Of a stretch of DNA of 64,000 nucleotides, positions 43,227 to 54,569 are shown piece by piece (the stretch's first letter is position 1; the number at the start of each line of letters is the position of its first letter). This DNA is from Maniola hyperantus. Lineage: Eukaryota > Arthropoda > Insecta > Lepidoptera > Nymphalidae. The stretch lies in assembly GCF_902806685.2 (NCBI RefSeq), contig NC_048553.1, positions 1,240,001-1,304,000 on the forward strand. The letters run 5' to 3'. Made by a program: the position numbers and the translations under genes. Under the pieces are notes generated by a model, which searched no databases, was not told the DNA's origin, and saw nothing but the letters and a program-made list of their open reading frames with translations.

Positions 43227-43434
43227 CTAGCCGATTGATGCACGCGACTTCATCCGCGTGGAATTCGTTTTTTTTTATCCCGTGGGAACTCTTTGATTTT
43301 TCCGGGATAAAAAGTAGCCTATGTCACTCTACAGGTCTTTATTTATACCATTGCAAAAAAATCACGTCAATCCGTTGCACCGTTGCGACGTGATTGAAGG
43401 ACAAATCAACGAACCAACCAATAAGGGTACTGAT
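43227..43434 (-). mobile_element. Helitron-like element, family H2b
   Basis: CTAGCCGATTGATGCACGCG end, CCCGTGGGAACTCTTTGATT, ATCACGTCAATCCGTTGCAC, GTTGCGACGTGATTGAAGGA. It sits about 75 bp upstream of the last hth exon. Confidence 0.6.
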
Positions 43435-43746
43435 ACCACCCTGGTATATTTCTTTCTATATCTACTAGGGTGGTAGATGGTTAAAGATGCAACCGTAATC
43501 TTAAAAACTATCAGTTCGCTTATATCTCTCCAGATATAAGCGAATTGGAAACGGGCTAACTCAGAAAGATTTTGGTTGTTCTTATCCCTAATCGATGTTT
43601 ACATGGCATAATGCTAAAACGCTTGAACTACGTAGGTAATAGAATAATATTAAATACCTATTATAATATGTAGTACAAGAAACAGCAAGCACTTACAACC
43701 ACAGTTCAGTAACTTAACATGGGAAATTGGATGGAAGAATGCCTAG

Positions 43747-43971
43747 TCTAAATATATAAAAGGAAAAGGTGACTGACTGACACTGATTGACTGATCTATC
43801 AACGCACAGCTTAAACTACTGGACGGATCGGGCTGAAATTAGGAATGCAGATAATATTTTGACGTAGGCATCCGCTAAGAAAAGATTTTTGAAAATTCAA
43901 CCCCTAAGGGGCTGAAATAGTGGTTTGAAATTTGTGTAGTCCGCGCGGACGAATTCGCGAGCATAAGTTAG
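43747..43971 (+). mobile_element. Helitron-like element, family H1
   Basis: TCTAAATATATAAAAGGAAA start, GCACAGCTTAAACTACTGGA, CGCGCGGACGAATTCGCGAG stem. The end is TTAG instead of CTAG. Confidence 0.7.
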
Positions 43972-45212
43972 TAACAATATAATTTCTTTGGAGACCTAAA
44001 AGAGAAACCTGTCTATCCCATAACTGTAAAAAGGGACATTATAGACAATACAAACGCATAAAAAAACCCGAACAACAGTTTGAATGATACGATTTCCTGA
44101 TACACCGCTATTGTATAAACTTGCTCAGCAAATACCGTAATAGTGCTGACTCCATAATGACTTTACTTCATAGTTGTTAAGAAAAAAAGCATCTAAAAAC
44201 CGGCGCTCTTCATTGTGAAGTCGCGCATAGAGGCTCAATTTTACCACAGAACTGTTATGCCTTCCGCAATATATCCACGGGTATTATCAATCGTAAACTA
44301 ATGGTGTTCTTCCATTATTGACGCAGATTTCCGTCTTCCTTGAGGGGTCTTTAGGGTCAACACAGACGGCCTACATTTGGACTTCAAGCCGACTGCTAAT
44401 TTGTAGTTTGGATGCGGCTCCAATGCAGTTGACAAAACTGACAGCTGAGTTGCTGGCAGACTAAGTAGACCGTGTGCAGTTATACAATGAACTAAAAGCT
44501 TAATTTGCTATAATTGGCTGAAACAGATCAAATCTGTATGGTGCGACATGCACCGCCCGCCCTCCTACTGCTAAACATGCAGGGAAAACCACATACAACT
44601 ACACATCGTGCTTCTATAAAGCGTGTGCAGTTAGTCGGCATGGTAGATTCAACTGGTATGATAATGGAGGTGGAAAAAGGCCATAGGGATTCCTCAATAG
44701 CTAACACCGAGTTTGGGCCCGTTTCACTTGTCTCAGCGAGTCTTTTGGAAAAATATTGTGACTATAATCTTGAGCATAGGTACTTTACTTTCAGGACGGG
44801 CGTTTGTATTGCGTGATTATTCTATGATTCTTTTGTATGAGTGGGAGAAGCGTCATCTGGGGTGACCACCACAAAACTATAATTTATACTAAAGCAGATA
44901 AAGAAGCAGTGTGACAGACCAATCGGACAGAATTACGGCACATTTCACGACAGTGAAGGTAACAAAACGTCAACGCTTCTGGTATAAGCATCAAAACTGA
45001 GAGTTTCCTCATTCTAGTTCACTCTGACGATCGGTCAAAAGTCGACGGTTTGCGAGAGCCCTTATGGTATTCTCCCATTATTGACGCCGATTTCCGTCCT
45101 GCTCCGTGGGGCCTTTATGGCGGCACGCGCCATTGCACCGATCGGCACAAACACGGACTAATGTTGTGATCCAAATCACTTTTGAGAGTAAGCTCTTTTT
45201 TTGGAAACCTAA
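43972..45212. other. hth intron, unassigned repeat pair
   Basis: CCATTATTGACGCAGATTTC (44313) recurs as CCATTATTGACGCCGATTTC (45076) with similar flanks (TGGTGTTCTTCC/TGGTATTCTCCC before, CCGTC...GGGG.CTTTA after). The 1.2 kb looks like parts of an old element. A 100-codon frame at 44514-44816 shows no domain. Confidence 0.4.
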
Positions 45213-45564
45213 TCTAAATATATAAAAGAGAAATACCACTCACTCACTCACTGACTAATCACGAAATCTCAGGAACTATAAAGCCTACAAACTTGGAATT
45301 TGGAAGGTAGGTTCTTTCTAGCACGTAGGTGTGAGCTAAGAAACGGTTCTGAAAAATTCCACCCCTAAGGGTGGGAAAGAGGGGGTCGAAGTTTGTATGA
45401 AAGTCCTATGTTTTTGAAGTTAGAGACGTGAAAGTGGACATTTAGGTATTCTGGAGTCCGTGCCTTAAGGTGAGACGGATTGAGTTGGTAAGTGAGGCCT
45501 TTTGCAGCGGGAAAATTTCAGAAACCAGAAATTTTACGCGGACGAAGTCGCGGGCAACTGCTAG
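45213..45564 (+). mobile_element. Helitron-like element, family H4
   Basis: TCTAAATATATAAAAGAGAA start and (CTCA)n follow. It ends with ACGCGGACGAAGTCGCGGGC, then AACTG and CTAG before T. Flanks are A and T as expected. The 5' and 3' ends match the other families, while the interior differs. Confidence 0.7.
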
Positions 45565-45728
45565 TAATGGTATAGTTTCGATAAAATAATAATTAATGCT
45601 TGAACGTCAAGCGGATTTTACCACATACACTACTACAGCATTACGCAAGGCGATGGCAATTCCCTTTTTTGGGACAGTTTTGAGCACACACAGACACGCA
45701 TTCGGGTTTTTATCATAATTCCACGGTT

Positions 45729-45811
45729 TGAGTGACAGAGACAACGCTGTACAAAGCCGAAATGTCATTCTAATGGCCGAAGTACATTACTTTCTGTCGC
45801 GTACTGTACTA
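45729..45811. mobile_element. MITE family M2, right half only
   Basis: GAGTGACAGAGACAACGCTG, GCCGAAATGTCATTCTAATG, ATTACTTTCTGTCGCGTACT. Confidence 0.6.
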
Positions 45812-46344
45812 GGTTAAGGAAGCAGTAGAAAAAGAATAAAAACAATCAGTCTAATAAACACAGCATTACGTTTTTTGCCGATTAAAGACTACTTCATCCG
45901 GAGCGGAGCAATTCGAAAAAGTGCCACTTTTTTCCGTTTTCCTTTTTCTTTTAACAGAGTTACAACGCTTTTCCAGTGCAGCGGAATATTAATGCGTTCT
46001 GCACAACAATCGCCGCGAGCGCTACGGAATCTTACTTTTTTAGGGTTCCCCTGTGAAAAGGTAAAATTAGACATCTCTCTACTGTAGTGTAGGTAGATTT
46101 TATTATTATGTGCTAGTGCTAGTTTTTCAGTAATACAAAGTCTGCTAATCTTTCAACTCTTTACCAAGGCTGGGTTGTTGAATTTGTTAGAGTATTCTAT
46201 AATGATTTCGAAATTTAAAATGACCTATAGCTAAAACCGTAATTCTTTAAAAGATCTTCAGCCGTTCGATACAACGATAAATCATTTTAAACTGAAAATG
46301 CATCATTTCTGAAAAAGAAATCAATTGAACTCCGTATAACGCGT
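45812..46344. other. hth intron, nothing recognised
   Basis: AT-rich with no repeat family identified and no plausible exon. Confidence 0.35.
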
Positions 46345-46440
46345 AAAATTTTCCGCTACGCGCGAAATATTCACGTTTTGTGTCAAATTTCATGTCAAAA
46401 GTACGATTTTAGTCCTAATTTTAAAGGTGAACCCACGGAT
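46345..46440. mobile_element. MITE family M3 fragment
   Basis: CATGTCAAAAGTACGATTTT and AGTCCTAATTTTAAAGGTGA match 31840-31890. The ends are lost. Confidence 0.45.
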
Positions 46441-46446
46441 CTATGC

Positions 46447-46745
46447 TTAGTATAGAGAGAGTGGTAAGCACTGTGGTCTTATTAGTGGGAGGACCCGGGT
46501 TCGATTCCTGGCAGGGGTTTGGAATTTTATAATTTCTAAATTTCTGGTCTGGTCTGGTGAAAGTCTTCGATCGTGGCTAGTTACCACCCTACCGGCAAAG
46601 CCGTGGCAACCAAAGGGGTGTGGGTTTAATAAAAACAGCCATACCCCTTCCAGGTTAACCCGCTTCCATCTTAGACTGTATCATCACTTACCACCAGGTG
46701 AGATTGCAGTCGAGGGCTAACTTGTACCTATCTTAATAAAAATAA
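46447..46745 (+). repeat. SINE family C
   Basis: Head AGTGGTAAGCACTGTGGTCT, B box GGGTTCGATTCCTGGCAGGG, GTTACCACCCTACCGGCAAA, TCACTTACCACCAGGTGAGA. The 3' end is AATAAAA repeats. Confidence 0.8.
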
Positions 46746-46918
46746 AATAAAATGGCTAAACTCTAGATAAAGGTTATGGTAAAATGTAGCACTGATAAGG
46801 TTTTTTACGCACGTCATACGTATTTTAATACGCACATCAAAATCATCTAGTATAAAAAAAATGGTTTGGAAATATGTACCACGTTTTTGGCAGTGAAAAG
46901 TTTCAGTCGTAATAATGG

Positions 46919-46937
46919 GGGGGGGGGGGGGGGGAGC
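46919..46937 (+). repeat. poly(G) run
   Basis: About eighteen consecutive G, unusual in this AT-rich setting. Confidence 0.8.
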
Positions 46938-47875
46938 AGCTGTTTTGTTAACTATTTACGTCAACTCTAGGGAACGCGTTTTGTCGCAAAAAGTTACTCT
47001 ACTATTCACCCAATAGCCAATAGCCACCGACTCACCTGTCGTCACACATATAAAGGCACGCACACACGCGCGACCCGCTAATGAATTCATTATAAGAGCA
47101 TAAGTAAATTGCCCTCTGATGCGTCGCCATTACCGCGCGAGACTGTAAATTACAATTCGTGCAGCCGACTATTTCCAACCAATCGTTTATCCGGCTTTTC
47201 GCGGATTAAACTGACGCGAGCAGTATATTAAAAACTGTAATTATGGCGTCACACTTGCGATATCCGACATGCCGCACGAAAATAAGTTGCTGTAGCTTTT
47301 GTGACAAGAAACTTCAGAAATAAAAGATTTTTGATAAAATAAACTTTTTTACAAGAGCTTTTCAAATGAATCTACCATTGGTTTGGAACGCTCTTTTAAG
47401 CGTGAAAACCAGCAAGAAAAGGGTGATATAACTTACAACAATTTACGTTTATCCATTCACTTAATCATTGACCTATGATTGGTGCATTGTGCTCGGTGTG
47501 GCACTACTGAAAGCCATAAAGCAAAATAAGAGAAGAGCTATGATTGCTTCTGTAAAAAGCTAATGATTTTAACCCGTGCAATTGGGTTGAAATATCGACA
47601 AATAAAAACTTCAAATTAATCGTGGTATGTACCCGTTCTCTACATTAAAATATGTCGATTTTATCTATGTCTGTCGTAATTGCTCGGAATCTAAAAGATA
47701 AGAAGTCGTAAAACAAAATGTGTGGTGAGGCTAAACATTGTGTTATTGGCTTATTAGTGTGCGTAATGATGATTGGCGGAGAGTGCATCAAAGGAAATGC
47801 GTTCGGAAACACGCGAATTCCCGCGTGAGAGTTTCTCGCAAATGGAAGGAAGGGGAAAATATAATTAACTAGATG
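46938..47875. other. unique hth-intron stretch, possible regulatory DNA
   Basis: 46990-47290 is moderately GC-rich and non-repetitive, with a homeodomain-type palindrome (CTAATGAATTCATTA) and CCGCGCGAGAC words. No ORF. A regulatory role is only inferred. Confidence 0.3.
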
Positions 47876-48000
47876 ATGCCCGCGACTTCGTCCACGTGGA
47901 TTTAGGTTTTTAAAAATCCCGTGGGAACTCTTTAATTTTCCGGGATCAAAAGTAGCCTATGTCCTTCCCCGGGATGCAAGGTATCTAACACATGCTACTT
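47876..48000 (-). mobile_element. Helitron-like element, family H2, 3' half
   Basis: CTAGATGATGCCCGCGACTT, CGTCCACGTGGATTTAGGTT, CCCGTGGGAACTCTTTAATT, CCTATGTCCTTCCCCGGGAT. Confidence 0.6.
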
Positions 48001-48157
48001 TTAGCATAGAAAATCAAAGAGCTCCCAAGTCTCACGGGGTTTTTAAAATTTAAATCCATAAGGATGAAGTTTTAAACTAGTTTAATCCCCGTGACTTTAT
48101 CCCAGCATTTAAATTATAAAATAAGTATCCCTTCTAAGCGTATGTTTATTATACGTG

Positions 48158-48262
48158 TCATACTAGCTATCTGCATGCCAAATTTCAGCCCGATCCGTCC
48201 AGTAGTTTGAGCTGTGCGTTGATAAATCAGTCAGTTAGTCCATTTTTTATATTTATATTGGC
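48158..48262 (-). mobile_element. Helitron-like element, family H1, 5' half
   Basis: CTATCTGCATGCCAAATTTC, GATCCGTCCAGTAGTTTGAG, GCGTTGATAAATCAGTCAGT. Confidence 0.6.
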
Positions 48263-48964
48263 AAGTAGGTAATTATTTTATGCAAACGGAGTTGCCTGTA
48301 TTAGGGGAATGGGGAACAAACACTTTTCCCACAAAAAAAAGGCATATTGAAGCCAAAAAACACACTACTTGTTCAGGCCGATAGATATACGCACCAGGAA
48401 TACATAAACAGCGAGGCGATTGGAAAAGCTGTTGGCTCGCTTGACCACAGGAAATGCGGTGGCCATTTTCTTCAGCCGATTGCCAAAACAATTTTCCATC
48501 TACCCTCCCTTTTGCCATTTTCCGTCGTCGGCAAACTTGGCGGCTTCCGGTGGGAATATTTAGAATTCTGCCCCTACTTTACGTGCCTGCCTCAGAGACT
48601 GCCAAAAGTCTCTCTTGTACTTAAGACAATGAGCGAAACAATTTTCTGCAGAACTTTATGCAGTCTGTATGGCTTTCCGTTTTTTATTTATCGTGGCTTT
48701 TGAAATGATGAAATTCTGCCCATTACAAACAGCAATATTTTCTGACTCTTTTGGGATTTCTATCTGTTTCACAATATAGGCAATATTGCTGTAGCTTTCT
48801 TCTTTCTAACATGAAAGTAAGATATCACATAGTACTCGCTTCTGTACATAAAACTCGCATTGTTCCAATGGAATATGACCTCTTACCAGATTCTTACTAA
48901 ATTATAATTACCTGATAGTACATGGAGCCCCATTGGTCAGAGCCATTCTCAAAATCATGAATTT
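48263..48964. other. unique hth-intron stretch, possible regulatory DNA
   Basis: 48340-48710 has higher GC and no relation to the repeats here. A 118-codon open frame on + lacks any recognisable domain and splice context, so I do not call it a gene. Confidence 0.3.
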
Positions 48965-49080
48965 CACCGTCATCATCATATGATGCTGATGACCGGCACA
49001 CTACTGAGCACAAATCTTGTCTCAAAATGAGAAGGGGTTGGCCATAGTCTACCACGATGGCTAAAGGCAGATTTTAGCCT
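48965..49080 (-). repeat. SINE family A, 3' part
   Basis: CATCATCATATGATGCTGAT, GAGCACAAATCTTGTCTCAA, CATAGTCTACCACGATGGCT. Confidence 0.5.
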
Positions 49081-49401
49081 AACATTTAGTAGAAACATTT
49101 TCATTGCTGGTTTTTACTAAAAATGTTTTCAAGACTATCCAGCCTTGATGCCTTTATTCCCGTACAATATCCCGTAGGAATATTACCTCTCACTAAATCA
49201 TAGTTTCCTGGTACGTGGAGCCCCATCGGCCGGGCTTGTTATTGTTTCCTGCGCCCCCGGAGTCTTGGAGCGCCGGAGACACGCACCACTTGCGACGAGA
49301 ATGGGAGTTTTTCTCATTTTTTTCATGTGGGAGAAACTAATTTAGTTGGTAATTTTTTTATCTACCTTTTTATACTACCTACTCCCTCCCTTTCTATATT
49401 T

Positions 49402-49750
49402 AAAGTGGCGCAGTGATGTGCGCTGTGGTCTTTTGTTTAGGAGGCCTCGGGTTCGATTCCCTGCAGGGGCAATTTGGGAATTCATATTATAAAATTGTCT
49501 CTGTTCTGGTCTGTTCTGGTGGAAGGATTACCGCGGCTAGTTACCACTCTACCGGCAAGGCCGTGCCGCCTAGCGATTTAGCGTTCCGGTACGATGCCGT
49601 GAAGAAACCGATCATGAGTATGGGTTTATTAAAACTGCCTTAGATACATCTTCCAAGTTACGAGCCCGTTTTCATCTTAGACTGCATCATCGCTTACCAC
49701 CAGGTGAGATTGCAGTCAAGGGCTATACTAACTTGTATCAGAATAAAAAA
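49402..49750 (+). repeat. SINE family C, near full length
   Basis: GTGGCGCAGTGATGTGCGCT head, GGGTTCGATTCCCTGCAGGG, GCTAGTTACCACTCTACCGG, CGATTTAGCGTTCCGGTACG, TACCACCAGGTGAGATTGCA. Confidence 0.8.
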
Positions 49751-49839
49751 TATATATCTCTTTCTTCTTCTTCTTAATATATTATGACTAAGTAAAAAAG
49801 GAAGCGAAGGGTTTTGTACGCGACATCGGCCGTCGCCTA

Positions 49840-49990
49840 GCCCTAAGGGAATGAGGTTGCGAACCGCGCTCTGGGGCCTACCTGGTCCAAAGATTCACCC
49901 ATTCAGCGTGGCAATGGTGCCAGCTTGATGGGCACCTTTAGCCCAGGGGCAACCAGGGGTGGACTTTTTGACGACGTGGTTAGTTAGAAA
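49840..49990 (+). repeat. interspersed repeat, family R
   Basis: GGGGCCTACCTGGTCCAAAG, ATTCAGCGTGGCAATGGTGC, AGCCCAGGGGCAACCAGGGG, TTTTTGACGACGTGGTTAGT. The same series is inverted at 63650-63990. Class not determined. Confidence 0.6.
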
Positions 49991-50419
49991 GGTTTATTTC
50001 AGTATGTATGTTATTGAGTTTAATCTACTTTGTAATATTTTATGGGTTAAATCCATATGGGTTTTATGGGTTTATGTTGATATTTTAAATTCAATGTCAA
50101 AGAATTTAGGCATTTTGTAGCTCTTAATAAAATTTTACCGACTAAAAACATCATTAAAAAAACTATGTAAAACTTACAGAATTGTATTTTCTGTGGTAAA
50201 ACCTATTTTATACACACAATAGTTGTGTGAATTTAATATAAAAAGTTTGAAATGTTTTTGTTTCTTAACCAGCGCATGAAGTAATCGCGTGACTTAAGCA
50301 AGATACAACTATTCAAAGAACATGAGAGTTATTGGTTACGGAAATATTTTCCATCGGCCAAGCGTGAAATTATATTAACAATATTACGGGTAAACATAAT
50401 ATACTACCTTAGCCGTCCC

Positions 50420-51090
50420 GGCTTTGCTCGATTGAAATTTCTGCAAATCCATTCTGCCCACAGAATGAAACGTAAACCCCTAGGTTTACGTAATTGTAGA
50501 AAATGTACATGCAAAACTTCAAGTTCAAGAAGCAAGTTACATATAAAACTTCAATTCCAGTATATTTTTTCGAATGCGTTCGTTAAAATCACGAATTTTG
50601 TTTTTAACAAAAACAATTCCCTATAACGCAGAGAAATAGGTACAAGCTTGTAATTCCTTAATTGTAACAGTCCATAAAACGGAAGAAACTCCATGGGTAG
50701 AGAAAAAAGGACGTCGCAAAAAGGGCTTACTCTAGCAAACGGACGCAAGAAGGGTAAACAGTTGTAGGTATTCATAGTTCTTAAAAATATCATTAATGTT
50801 ATTTTTCGCGATAGTATAATTCAGATCAAAGTCAGAAAATTGAGGCACAAAGAAAACTTCACTTCAATTATATTTTTTCTAATGTACTTGTTAAAATTAC
50901 CAATTTTGTTTTCAACAAAAACAATTCCCGATGGCCGCAGAAAAAATACAAGCAACGCAACTTCTATTCCGTAATTGTAACAGTCCATAAAACGGTAAAA
51001 ATTCCAGGGGTAGAGAAAAAAGGACGTCGCAAAAAGGGCTTACTCTCGCAAACGGACGCAAGAAGGGTAAAAAAGAATAATGTAGGAATT
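50420..51090. repeat. tandem duplication in hth intron, period about 313 bp
   Basis: 50548-50763 and 50858-51076 share AAAATCACGAATTTTGTTTT (first copy), AACAAAAACAATTCCC, TTGTAACAGTCCATAAAACG, GGTAGAGAAAAAAGGACGTC, GCAAAAAGGGCTTACTCT and GCAAACGGACGCAAGAAGGG. Between the copies the GC-rich 95-bp core differs at only five positions, much less than the flanks do. Confidence 0.75.
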
Positions 51091-51305
51091 CGTTGACCCG
51101 TCCCCGGCCATCCATCACGGCCCCCGACAATCGGCCCCTATCTGATGTGTGGGTACTCGCCTGGCGGGATTAGATCGCCTTTGTCTCTTCCTACGATATC
51201 TTGGAATTGGAACAGTATTACGTATTAATATAGGTCTTAGACGAACTTTTTTTTTCATGAAAATATTACAATAAAACTTAAAGCCAGCCTTATCTAATTT
51301 CAATA

Positions 51306-51550
51306 CAAATCATACCCACGAGGAATGGTGCCAAGAATACTGGCTGCATTTCCACGCTGGACAGCCAGGCTGATCCGTTGCGCAAAAAATGAGCCAGCCC
51401 TTCTGTCACCAGATGAGGCTATTAATCGCGGTGAAATGTGTCGTAAAAATTTTTAGCACTAAGACTCCATGGCCCCAGGGTCTCCACGGCAAACGGAACA
51501 AAAATTTAACTCTCGATAAGAGAGGCATACTTGCGCCGCTTGCCGTTTTT
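51306..51550 (-). pseudogene. LINE 3' end, inverted copy
   Basis: Reverse complement of 18150-18360: AGAATACTGGCTGCATTTCC, CTGATCCGTTGCGCAAAAAA, GACTCCATGGCCCCAGGGTC. One base difference (ACCAGATGAGG against ACCAGTTGAGG) is seen near 51411. Confidence 0.65.
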
Positions 51551-51594
51551 GCCTGTTGCCCTAATATTTAGGTATTTTGTTGTATTTTTTTAAA

Positions 51595-51935
51595 TTCTGC
51601 TACAATTGCCCTTGACTGCGATCTCGCCGATAAAGCAATCTAAGATGGAAGCGGGCAAACTTGAAAGGGGTATGGCAGTTTCATTAAATCCAGTCAGTAC
51701 CCCTGATCAGTTTCTACACGGCATCGGACCGGAACGCTATATCGGTTGGCGGCGCGGCATTGTCAGTAGAGTGGTAACTAGCCACGGCCGAAGCCTCCCA
51801 ACAGACCTAACCAGAGACAATTTAAAAAATGCAAATTCCAAAATAACTCCTGCACTACCGGGAATCCAACCCAAGAATCAACCCCTCCCACTTATAAGAT
51901 CACAGCTCTCGCCACTGCGCCAGGGAGGTCATCAA
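51595..51935 (-). repeat. SINE family C, near full length
   Basis: TCTAAGATGGAAGCGGGCAA tail part, CACGGCATCGGACCGGAACG, GGTAACTAGCCACGGCCGAA, and head complement CTCGCCACTGCGCCAGGGAG. Confidence 0.75.
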
Positions 51936-52171
51936 AAGGTACCTAAAGTAATATCATATATATTATATATCAATACTTAGGTCAAAATCAATTTAATAGA
52001 CTGCGACTTCGATGCATGTCGTCATAGACCGTACCATTTTTTGGTTTACCCCACCAGACCCACATTAAAAACATCGACCTGGCCTCCCTGTGTGCATCAC
52101 GAACATACCTACATACATACATATTAAAAGGATGGGTCATGAAAAGGTAATACAGACACACTTTCACATAA

Positions 52172-52365
52172 TCTCTATATATAAAAATGAATCGCTAAAT
52201 GTGTTGCTGATCGCAAATCTCGAGACCAGCTGAACCGATTTCGCTAATTCTTTTTTTATAATATTCCTTGAAGTACGGGGATGGTTCTTAGGGAGAGAAA
52301 AATTTAAAAAATTGCCTGAAAAAGAATCGACTGTTAGGCGGTACGAAGTTCGCCGTGGCAGCTAG
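52172..52365 (+). mobile_element. non-autonomous Helitron, family H3, clean ends
   Basis: Starts TCTCTATATATAAAAATGAA after A. It ends GGCGGTACGAAGTTCGCCG (GGCG/CGCC stem), then TGGCAG and CTAG before T. This fits the 5'-TC...CTRR-3' rule and insertion between A and T. Confidence 0.7.
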
Positions 52366-52664
52366 TTTATAATATTAAATAGTTGTATTGGGAAGATCAA
52401 CCTTTTAATTTGATACTTCAATTCTGGCAGCTTCTAACGTTCTTGAAATCTTTCCCTCCATTGCGTCAGAGAGGAGAGAGGTCATCCCGGGAGTCTGTGT
52501 GTTTGTGTGTGTATAGAAAAACTGTGTTCTCGCCATGGTGATTTATCAGTAGGATTAGTCGCCAATATTGCTAACAGCGCTCTGTCCCAATTACATAATG
52601 TGACATTATGTATTAGGTACATAATGTAGCTTAGCTAAATCCTATACGCATTCTTAATCGAATA

Positions 52665-52834
52665 CCTATCATCATCATCATCAACCGATAGACGTCCACT
52701 GCTGGACATATGTAGGTCTCTTGTAGGGACTTCCACACGCCACGGTCTTGCGCCGCCTGAATCCAGCGACTCCCTGCGACTCGTCTGATGTCGTCCGTCC
52801 ACCTAGTGGGCCTATCGAATATAATCCATACCAA
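52665..52834 (-). pseudogene. LINE ORF2 C-terminal fragment
   Basis: The minus strand reads RPTRWTDDIRRVAGSRWIQA, AQDRGVWKSLQETYICPAVD and VYRL before a (TGA/GAT)n tail. This is a common Lepidoptera LINE tail, 5'-truncated. Confidence 0.7.
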
Positions 52835-53296
52835 TATTATAAATAGGTACGAAACACAGATTAGAGAATTCTCTAATCTATGGTACGAAAGGTCATCGAG
52901 AGGGACTCGAAGTCATGACTCATAATTTTTTACACTGAAATACATTTTAAGCAAAACACACTTAATTATAAATAGGTACCATCCTAAATTATGTTGAGGG
53001 AAATCTTTCTTGAAAAATTGTTTACACATTGCAATTAGTAGGTAACTAATATGTTACTAAAAACAAAAATACTCTTGTTGAAAACTCTTCTACTCATACT
53101 AATCTAATATTAAAAAAATATGTGACAGTGTGTCTGTGTGTATCTGTCTTTTGACGGCCTTTTTCAATATTTTGACGTAATTTGGTACCTACAGGTGATA
53201 GCCACGTGATAGCTTACATCTCGCAAACTGTCATAGTCTATTTATTGGCTATAGGAGATTTTCCGAGATCCAGACAAATAAAGTCGCCAGTATTAT

Positions 53297-53580
53297 ATTT
53301 TTTTTAAAAGAATATCAGTCATGTCAATCATGACTAATATTACCCCTTCCCCTCCAATTTTTTATTTTTATTTTTTATTCAGATACAAGGTAGCCCTTGA
53401 CTGCAATCTCACCTGATGGTAAGTGACGATGCAGTCTAAGGTGGGAGCGGGCTAACCTGGAAGGAGTATGACAGTTTTTATTAAACCATACACCTTTCTC
53501 TCAGCGTAAAGCTACGACAATAGTGCAACTGGTGGGGTTTGAACCGCCGACCTTTCGGATTTCAACGATTGAGGCCCACT
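53297..53580 (-). repeat. SINE B interrupted by SINE C
   Basis: SINE B parts (AAAGAATATCAGTCATGTCA and GGGGTTTGAACCGCCGACCT) are separated by about 150 bp at 53355-53505. This insert carries the SINE C 3' part (GACTGCAATCTCACCTGATG, GATGCAGTCTAAGGTGGGAG), so family C was active after this B copy landed. Confidence 0.7.
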
Positions 53581-54067
53581 AAGTGCCTATTTTAATTAAA
53601 TATCTACCTATCTTGTTTTAAGACCTACACGTAGTATTTCACATTTACCTGCACTTTGAGCAAAAGTACGTTTTGAAACATGGAACATTATCGGCAAAAT
53701 GTATTCACCGGTTGTACGTGAGCGTTGAAATTTAGCGTCCAACGACTTTGAAGTCCGCAATCGAGTTGTGCCTTCATACAGTATGCAGGCTGCACCGCCC
53801 TGAGGCCCCCCGTGTGTCCGGGCCCCCGGGGGACCGCTGACCGCTACTTAAACGAATTTCAGACCGGACGCCGCACCGAAAGAGGAATGTGTTTTAGGAA
53901 AGATAAAAGAACATTTTCCGAAGCCACGAGCGGTTTTTGAAAATTTAAATAGGTAGCTAATGCAGAGTGAACTAGAGTGAGGGAACTCTCGGTTTGATCC
54001 TGAATCTACGATATTATGTCAAATATTAGGCTATAGGTGAAGTAAAATCAAAGAAAAATAGGTCTAC
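53581..54067. other. unique hth-intron stretch with GC island
   Basis: 53690-53900 (GGCTGCACCGCCCTGAGGCC, CCGGGCCCCCGGGGGACCGC) is non-repetitive, CpG-containing and ORF-free, 0.7-0.9 kb on the 3' side of the 59-nt hth exon. Confidence 0.3.
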
Positions 54068-54069
54068 CC

Positions 54070-54335
54070 CTAGCCTCCCAACGCTGCGTCTTCCGGTGCG
54101 AGGTCGCCGTTCCAGCATCTTGGGACCCCAACGTCTGTCAATTTTCCGAACTATGTGCCCTGCTCATTGCCATTTCAGCTTCGCAACCCGTTGAGCTATG
54201 TCGGTAACTCTAGTTCTCCTACGGATCTCCTCATTTCTGATTTGATCACGTAGAGAAACTCCAAGCATAGCGCTCTCCATCGCCCGCTGAGTGATTCTGA
54301 GCTTTCTTATGAGGCGAATAGCATTACCTACTGAA
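54070..54335 (-). pseudogene. LINE ORF2 fragment
   Basis: The minus strand reads LRITQRAMESAMLGVSLRDQ, IRNEEIRRRTRVTDIAQRVA and KLKWQWAGH, then a GPKMLERRPRTGR-like stretch. It lies upstream in the ORF of the tail seen at 52665. About 230 bp from the hth exon. Confidence 0.75.
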
Positions 54336-54569
54336 AACCCTTTCTTATCACGTTAAAAAGGAATCGTTCATACGAATTTTCAAATGTGTTCGAGCTAGAC
54401 CTAGCGGTTTATAATATGTCAGTCAGTCAGTTTTTTCTTTTATGTATAAAAGTTGTTTGGTTTGTAAGTGCTCGTGTCTTATTAACACTAGGTTTAAATG
54501 ACGAAAAGAAAATACATTATCCCAAACTTAACACTTAAAATATGACTATTTGTATAAGAAAAATGTTAC

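Noticed and set aside
48347..48703. 118-codon open frame on + in an hth intron
   Set aside because: No recognisable domain and no upstream signals. More likely a GC-richer non-coding stretch.
51606..51980. 124-codon open frame on +
   Set aside because: It is a read-through of a reversed SINE C copy, and similar frames occur in other copies of the SINE.
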